A stretch of DNA of 29,673 nt from a virus, in IMG/VR virus record IMGVR_UViG_3300034355_000273, positions 1 to 29,673 of that record; one strand, written 5' to 3'. The notes beneath the pieces were generated by a model. It made no database searches. It was not told where the DNA came from and saw nothing but the letters and a program-made list of their open reading frames with translations. The position numbers and the translations under genes are program-made. Below are positions 25,464 to 29,673 of the stretch, one piece after another (the stretch's first letter is position 1; every line of letters begins with the position of its first letter).

Positions 25464-25472
25464 ATTATATCA
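25464..25472 (-). promoter_or_regulatory. Extended -10 promoter of the oxygenase operon, leaderless start
   Basis: TGATATAAT on the minus strand, then CTTATT, then the ATG at 25457. Transcription 7 bases after the hexamer would begin with the start codon. It drives copies 5, 4, 3, 2 and 1, all of which are coupled or nearly so. Confidence 0.68.
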
Positions 25473-25483
25473 TAGGGTTTATC

Positions 25484-25939
25484 CTACAATGTCCTTTCTA
25501 TTTCTAGTTGTTTTAAAAACCTGTCTGCATTAAATCTCCAGTTGTCTTTTGCAAATGAGGTAACAATTTTAATACACATCTCTTCGTAGTCTTCTTTGCT
25601 TAACTTATGTTTAACAGAGTGCAAGGCTTCAACCGTATCAATATAATTTTGCCTAACAAACGAAGGATCTCCAGCATGATTTCTTTTTAAAACTTTTGTA
25701 GTGACTATTCCTGATGGCTGATATAGGGAAACTGTAAGATAATCTTTTGCAAACCCAGCATCTTCATACATTGAGTAACCTTTAAATGCCTCGTCTATGT
25801 TGTCAAATGATATTATAGACCGTACTGGAGACTCCCCATCTCTAGCAACTGTTATCATGTAATGGCCAACCTTTCCTTCTTTGGCATTTTTTATATATTC
25901 GCTTACTATATCTTCATGTGTTGGATTTAGTTCACTCAT
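25484..25939 (-). CDS. Unknown protein between oxygenase modules
   Basis: A 151-residue protein starting MSELNPTHEDIVSEYI. The N-terminal half looks alpha/beta (YMITVARDG, RSIISFDNIDEAFKGY). The C-terminal half is helical (YIDTVEALHSVKHKLSKEDY, FNADRFLKQLEIE). No membrane segment, signal or known motif is seen. It overlaps the previous gene as ATGA, so it is made with the DUF6065-like protein before it. I do not recognise a family. Confidence 0.75.
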   Translation of the reverse strand: MSELNPTHEDIVSEYIKNAKEGKVGHYMITVARDGESPVRSIISFDNIDEAFKGYSMYEDAGFAKDYLTVSLYQPSGIVTTKVLKRNHAGDPSFVRQNYIDTVEALHSVKHKLSKEDYEEMCIKIVTSFAKDNWRFNADRFLKQLEIERTL

Positions 25940-26646
25940 AACTCACCAGAACTATCTTTTACAATGAGTTTTAAAGTTTTTGTTTCATGAGAGCCCAGAG
26001 ATTCTTGTTTTTCATTTACAGCGTTTCTATACCAGTCTGTCCATTCTCCCGAAGAATTAAGAACTTGTGCAGCCTCTCCATAAGACCTGTTTGCTTGCTC
26101 TCTTTTTTTGTCATTATCTTGATACTTTATAATATTAATTTCAGTATTGTTTAAGCCTGTTAAGGATATTGGTATTATTGTTGCTACTGGAGTTCCAGCC
26201 TTAATTGTTACCCTTTTATTTGCAAACCTTGCTTTAATTGCTAACGGCAAGGGGTTGTCATAAAAAGAAGTACTTATTAAGGATGACATCGTTTCAAACT
26301 CATCATTAAAATAATTTACTGGATTTATAGTGAGGATGCTGAGTTCTTCTATAGTTCTAAATATTAACCCTGTGTCTAGGCTTACTGATGACTGACCTCT
26401 TCCAGAATATGATCTTTCTGGATTAAATATTGTTACATGATCTTGAGTTTGATCGTTTATCCCGTCCCAAATAAACTCAATATCCTCTTTACAAGAAAGA
26501 CTGTAGCCAACGACATTTGCTTGCGTTACTGGGAAACATCTATAAGCATGGTTTTCTGATGTAGCATCCATCCAATCTCTTTTTATTGACATTGGATTTA
26601 TTTCAAAAATACACCCTGGCATTTTTTCAACTATTATGTTATACAC
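25936..26646 (-). CDS. DUF6065-like protein (copy A), partner of an oxygenase
   Basis: A 236-residue protein beginning at a GTG (TAGTG overlap with the oxygenase stop). Features that recall DUF6065: FEINPMSIKRDWMDAT, AYRCFPVTQANVVGYSL, EFIWDG, LIFRTIEELSILTINPVNYF and KAGTPVATIIPISL. The fold appears beta-rich; no catalytic residues are known to me. Such proteins of unknown function are found near oxygenase genes in environmental phages, from memory. Copy B at 27339-28106 has an equivalent position after a related oxygenase. The family name is a recollection and needs a profile search. Confidence 0.6.
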   Translation of the reverse strand: MYNIIVEKMPGCIFEINPMSIKRDWMDATSENHAYRCFPVTQANVVGYSLSCKEDIEFIWDGINDQTQDHVTIFNPERSYSGRGQSSVSLDTGLIFRTIEELSILTINPVNYFNDEFETMSSLISTSFYDNPLPLAIKARFANKRVTIKAGTPVATIIPISLTGLNNTEINIIKYQDNDKKREQANRSYGEAAQVLNSSGEWTDWYRNAVNEKQESLGSHETKTLKLIVKDSSGEL

Positions 26647-27329
26647 TATTCATTATCCCATTTAGGATCATACATGTCTGGCGTATGATACTTTTTACTA
26701 TAGTCAAGCATGGTAACAATAGAGTATTTAGTTCCAGAATGAACTGGCATAGCCTGATGAGGATACATAAAGTTAGATGGGAAGATGTAAAGATCTCCAG
26801 CCTTTGGCTTAATGTTTAAACCCTGTAGTCTAAAAAATAACTCTCCACCCTCATAGTCATCATTTACATAAGCGACCAACGAAACAGTACAGTTGTAGGA
26901 GTATCCATGATCATGATGCTCTTTAAAGTGTTGGCCTGGACCATATTTAATAAAATTAAAGGCTTCCCAATATTTAAGTGGCATAATGTTGTAGTCTCGT
27001 CTGTAGTCCTCTACTGCTGCAGATTGTGCATCATAGATGTCCTGCCAAAGAGACTGCAACTTTAAAGACTCTTCACTTTTATCTTGTTCAATGTCTGTTT
27101 TTTTAAATTTAAAATCTACACAGTCTCTGTAGTCTGGCATAAGTTGTTGATAACCAACATATGCTGGCATCCAGTGATATCTTTTACCTTCTGTAGACAA
27201 CTCTCCGTACCCAGCAACAGAACCTAAAGTATTTTCAAGCCTATTGACTACATCAAACTCTTTTTTAATAACCCCTCTATAACAGGTTATTCCATTTCCA
27301 AGACTTTCTTTATCTGTCCATGTTTGCAT
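26646..27329 (-). CDS. 2-oxoglutarate/Fe(II) dioxygenase, NCTVS subgroup (copy 6)
   Basis: A 227-residue protein. His138/Asp140 (KEHHDHG), then YNCTVSLVAYVNDDYEGGEL, KPKAGDLYIFPSN, distal His191 (YPHQAMPV) and Lys201. It is clearly the paralogue of the gene at 28106-28819: both have EAFNF-KY, the DHG-YNCTVS stretch, PSN and a GTKY near the end, which the other five copies lack. AGGAGAT gives a good ribosome site. It is coupled to a DUF6065-like gene downstream. Confidence 0.9.
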   Translation of the reverse strand: MQTWTDKESLGNGITCYRGVIKKEFDVVNRLENTLGSVAGYGELSTEGKRYHWMPAYVGYQQLMPDYRDCVDFKFKKTDIEQDKSEESLKLQSLWQDIYDAQSAAVEDYRRDYNIMPLKYWEAFNFIKYGPGQHFKEHHDHGYSYNCTVSLVAYVNDDYEGGELFFRLQGLNIKPKAGDLYIFPSNFMYPHQAMPVHSGTKYSIVTMLDYSKKYHTPDMYDPKWDNE

Positions 27330-27338
27330 TTGTATCTC

Positions 27339-28106
27339 CTATTTATACTCTCTGCGTGACCAAACTTTTTTAATATATACGCCCCCGTCAGGTTGACGAT
27401 AGAACTTTGCGTTATCTACCATTTTACCATATATAGAAGATTGATCTGAAATCTCTATATCATGATCCCAATTTTCTCTTTTAAATGGAAGGACTTGCAA
27501 ATATGGGGTTCCTGCTGGAATAGTGCCTTCCCAACCATCTGCAATAAAAAATGGAAAACTTCCAAGAAGATGAACTTTGTCAGAGTCAACAATTCCAGTT
27601 GTATTTAAAAATGGAAGATCAAACCTGTTCATTGGAGTCATAAATAATGCACTATATCCTTCTGGAAGTTCTAGGCCCCACGGAGAACTCCAGGCAAAAT
27701 GGTGTTGGTAGTATCCTTTTGGATGTTCGAATTGTGGCATTGGAGGTCTTTGAGTACAAAAGTCTTTATACTTAGGGTCATTAATTGTTACATTAATTAT
27801 TCCCTGAGAATTTTTAGCAAATGTTAGATCACAAGGAGTTTTAAATACATATCCTGTCGCAAACGCATCCATAATTGCAGGACACGCTTTCCATGTTGGG
27901 ATCTTTCCATAGTCATCTGTTGTTCCTTCTTTGGGAAATGGACAAACCTCTTTTGTTGCTTTATAGTATTCTCCGTTTGGCATTTTTGCAAATCTATCTG
28001 CATCCTTATACCAGTCTGGTATTTCTTTTTGTGTAGGAACAGGAACAGAGATATCCTCTTTGTTTATCCAAGGCCTGAATGCTGTAAACTTTGCAACTAA
28101 AGACAC
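27339..28106 (-). CDS. DUF6065-like protein (copy B), partner of an oxygenase
   Basis: A 255-residue protein starting at a GTG that overlaps the previous stop (TAGTG). Features include PTQKEIPDWYKDADRF, TWKACPAIMDAFATGYVFKT, HFAWSSPWGLELPEGYSALF and GWEGTIPAGTPYLQVLPF. Proteins with the same CPA-x-DA-x-x-x-GY pattern occur in marine phages near hydroxylase genes, as far as I recall. The GTP-x-x-x-x-x-P ending element and the operon position match copy A, suggesting distant relatives, though their sequences have diverged strongly. Function unknown. Confidence 0.6.
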   Translation of the reverse strand: MSLVAKFTAFRPWINKEDISVPVPTQKEIPDWYKDADRFAKMPNGEYYKATKEVCPFPKEGTTDDYGKIPTWKACPAIMDAFATGYVFKTPCDLTFAKNSQGIINVTINDPKYKDFCTQRPPMPQFEHPKGYYQHHFAWSSPWGLELPEGYSALFMTPMNRFDLPFLNTTGIVDSDKVHLLGSFPFFIADGWEGTIPAGTPYLQVLPFKRENWDHDIEISDQSSIYGKMVDNAKFYRQPDGGVYIKKVWSRREYK

Positions 28107-28819
28107 TACTTGTGTCCCAGTTCATTAATGTCTGTCATTACGACAACACAATATTTAGTTCCTTCTTTCATTGGCAAAGATGCATGCTCATAAATATAGT
28201 TAGATGGACAAAGAACAATGTCTCCTATTTTTGGAGTATGAGTGTAGTTATCCATTCTCGGAAACCTAATCTCTCCCCCCTCGTAATCTTCATTTATATA
28301 GACAACGGCAGACACTGTACAGTTATACATTGGTCCATGGTCTGCATGAATATTGAAGTGTGTTCCTTCTCCTTCATATTTTACAAAGTTAAAGGCTTCA
28401 TAGTATATGACATTTATTCCCCAATACCGTGCATAATCATCAACGCAAAACTTTAACTTTTGATATATTTCTTCATGTAAGTCTAAAAGTTCAGCATTGT
28501 GTTCGTCTCTTGGACCTAAGTTTTCTTGCTTAAATCTAAAGTCTACAGCATCTCTAGCCTTTTTAATTGGAACATCAGAGTTGGTTACTTTTGCCTCTGA
28601 CCATTTGTATTTACCATTACCGCCTAAATTAGATTCAAGAATTTTAATATATCTTTCAGAATCTTCTTTTGAAAATACATTTCTGTATAAATTAATTCCT
28701 AGGGCTGGATTTTCAACTAAGATGTTGTTGCCGATATTCCTTGATGAATACCTATTTAGTGATGTTTCTGATCTATCTTTAGTAAACCATGGAGTTTCAT
28801 TTTCATCATAAATTGTCAT
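28106..28819 (-). CDS. 2-oxoglutarate/Fe(II) dioxygenase, NCTVS subgroup (copy 7)
   Basis: A 237-residue protein. His158/Asp160 (NIHADHG), YNCTVSAVVYINEDYEGGEI, TPKIGDIVLCPSN, distal His212 (YEHASLPM) and Lys222 complete the iron and 2-oxoglutarate sites. It begins the operon that runs through copies B, 6, A and the 151-residue unknown protein. It has an AAAGGAAAAAGT ribosome site and an extended -10 promoter. The N-terminal 45 residues are polar and specific to this copy. Confidence 0.9.
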   Translation of the reverse strand: MTIYDENETPWFTKDRSETSLNRYSSRNIGNNILVENPALGINLYRNVFSKEDSERYIKILESNLGGNGKYKWSEAKVTNSDVPIKKARDAVDFRFKQENLGPRDEHNAELLDLHEEIYQKLKFCVDDYARYWGINVIYYEAFNFVKYEGEGTHFNIHADHGPMYNCTVSAVVYINEDYEGGEIRFPRMDNYTHTPKIGDIVLCPSNYIYEHASLPMKEGTKYCVVVMTDINELGHK

Positions 28820-28844
28820 ACTTTTTCCTTTACTCTATGTATAT

Positions 28845-28853
28845 ATTATATCA
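28845..28853 (-). promoter_or_regulatory. Extended -10 promoter of the module operon
   Basis: TGATATAAT on the minus strand, about 25 bases before the start of oxygenase copy 7. The leader contains an AAAGGAAA ribosome site. It is the same motif as before the other operons. Confidence 0.63.
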
Positions 28854-28871
28854 CAAATAGGAAATAATAAT

Positions 28872-29318
28872 TTATGCTAAAGAACTCTCTCTCGTTTCAG
28901 TATTATACTTAATGCTTTTGCCAAAAGGAAGCCCTTCATGCTTAATAAATTTAACTTCTCCTTCAAAAGCAGCAGCAACAAGTTCTGCAAAATCTGTATC
29001 ATTTGTTGTAACTATCATAGCAATCAAAACATTATCACACAAAAATCCGTAAACTTTATGAGATTCCCAAAACTCTACTGTATCTGGTAGCGCTTTATAG
29101 TGTATGCCATCTAACTCATGACCTCCAGAAAAAGAAGATCCGTCCCAGAAAGCACCTATCAACGCTGTGTTTTTGTATGCAGTTATTTCCATAGGAACTA
29201 TAGGCAATTCGCTATCCCATGCTTCTTTTAGGGATGACAACCTAACCATTGAATAATAATTAAAATCAAAAAATATATCCCAGGTTTGATCATCATTTTT
29301 TACTATTGCACTATACAT
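28872..29318 (-). CDS. Unknown protein between the repeat protein and the oxygenases
   Basis: A 148-residue protein starting MYSAIVKNDDQTWDIFFDF with an AAAGGAGAT ribosome site. It looks alpha/beta, with GAFWDGSSFSGGHELDG, then DNVLIAMIVTTNDTDFAELV, and a basic segment near the C-terminus. I see no signal peptide, membrane segment or known motif. It has its own promoter and a promoter follows it, so it may be a single-gene unit. Confidence 0.72.
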   Translation of the reverse strand: MYSAIVKNDDQTWDIFFDFNYYSMVRLSSLKEAWDSELPIVPMEITAYKNTALIGAFWDGSSFSGGHELDGIHYKALPDTVEFWESHKVYGFLCDNVLIAMIVTTNDTDFAELVAAAFEGEVKFIKHEGLPFGKSIKYNTETRESSLA

Positions 29319-29342
29319 TTTTATCTCCTTTTATTTTAATAA

Positions 29343-29351
29343 AGTATACCA
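29343..29351 (-). promoter_or_regulatory. Extended -10 promoter of the 148-residue unknown gene
   Basis: TGGTATACT on the minus strand, about 25 bases before the start at 29318 and only 2 bases after the stop codon of the Phe/Pro repeat protein. Confidence 0.58.
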
Positions 29352-29353
29352 TG

Positions 29354-29673
29354 TTAGACACAGAGTCCATTACAGACGCAGTCGCATCCTCCAAAGCGTG
29401 GTGGGAAAAATGGTGGGAAGAATGGGAAGAATGGGAAGAACGGTGGGAAGAATGGGAAGAATGGGAAGAACGGGAAGAATGGTGGGAAGAATGGGAAGAA
29501 TGGGAAGAACGGTGGGAAGAATGGGAAGAATGGGAAGAACGGGAAGAATGGTGGGAAGAATGGGAAGAATGGGAAGAACGGTGGGAAGAATGGGAAGAAT
29601 GGGAAGAACGGGAAGAATGGTGGGAAGAATGGGAAGAATGGGAAGAACGGTGGGAAGAATGGGAAGAATGGGA
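29354..29673 (-). CDS. Phe/Pro repeat protein, C-terminal part (start beyond right edge)
   Basis: The minus-strand frame is open from the right edge to TAA at 29354. It reads as Phe-Phe-Pro units with periodic Pro-Pro steps, then ends PPRFGGCDCVCNGLCV, with four cysteines in ten residues. I prefer this strand because all other genes lie on it, a promoter follows directly after the stop, and the unique C-terminal end looks like a natural protein ending. The opposite strand gives a Trp-Glu-Glu repeat with no ribosome site. A repetitive surface fibre or an extended coat-like protein is possible; its neighbours are proline-hydroxylase-like enzymes, so its prolines could be substrates. The family is not recognised. 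Confidence 0.65.
   Translation of the reverse strand, partial: PFFPFFPPFFPFFPFFPPFFPFFPFFPFFPPFFPFFPFFPPFFPFFPFFPFFPPFFPFFPFFPPFFPFFPFFPFFPPFFPFFPFFPPFFPPRFGGCDCVCNGLCV
29411..29673. repeat. 69-bp tandem repeat, 3.8 copies, purine-rich on plus strand
   Basis: Exact 69-base periodicity: CGGGAAGAATGGTGGG recurs at 29471, 29540 and 29609. Each unit holds smaller 9-base TGGGAAGAA steps. The unit is 23 codons, so the frame is preserved. The array continues past the right edge. The plus strand carries regularly spaced GGG runs that could form G-quadruplexes. Confidence 0.95.

Noticed and set aside
29351-29673. Plus-strand open frame MLDTESITDAVASSKAWWEK followed by Trp-Glu-Glu repeats
   Set aside because: No ribosome site precedes it, all other genes are on the minus strand, and its start lies on the promoter and C-terminal codons of the minus-strand gene. 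It is a frame shadow of the repeat.
1-29673. tRNA genes, CRISPR arrays, insertion sequences or attachment sites
   Set aside because: Gaps between genes are short (at most about 120 bases) and none shows a cloverleaf, spaced direct repeats, a transposase or terminal inverted repeats. The only repeats are the two coding arrays listed.

Overview
The window is a stretch of a tailed double-stranded DNA phage with a long non-contractile tail (siphovirus-like). It is A+T-rich, and every supportable gene lies on the minus strand, so transcription runs from high to low coordinates. Host evidence is indirect. Several genes appear to start leaderless behind an extended -10 box (TGnTATAMT), and the ribonucleotide reductase is the B12-dependent monomeric class II type. 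Together with the overall gene style this suggests an actinobacterial host, perhaps a low-GC freshwater lineage; that is an inference.

Reading downstream along the minus strand: (1) 29673-29354 is the C-terminal end of a Phe/Pro repeat protein (69-bp tandem repeat) with a short Cys-rich tail. (2) 29318-21871 is an accessory block with seven separate 2-oxoglutarate/Fe(II) dioxygenases of the prolyl-4-hydroxylase-like type, two proteins that look like DUF6065 relatives, and two unknown proteins. A two-gene module (oxygenase, then DUF6065-like, joined by TAGTG) occurs twice, and five oxygenases form one tightly packed operon. (3) 21753-19720 is an adenosylcobalamin-dependent ribonucleotide reductase with all catalytic cysteines. 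(4) 19694-15978 is a giant 1238-residue structural protein with LamG-like regions. (5) 15959-11434 is the head module: a small unknown protein, the portal, an HK97-type protease joined to a scaffold with an internal start, and the major capsid protein. (6) 11342-8305 is a Pro/Glu/Ala-rich protein and four connector, neck and tail-completion genes. (7) 8239-1 is the tail module: major tail protein, two tail assembly chaperone genes, and a tape measure protein of more than 2140 residues that runs off the left edge. No terminase, lysis, integration or DNA replication genes apart from the reductase are visible, and I see no tRNA or CRISPR array.

The most notable content is the oxygenase cluster next to a proline-repeat protein that could be a substrate, the chaperone pair that seems to replace the usual frameshift with separate genes, a kinase-like insertion in the tape measure protein, and a recurrent phage promoter motif that in places sits exactly where a leaderless message would begin at the start codon.
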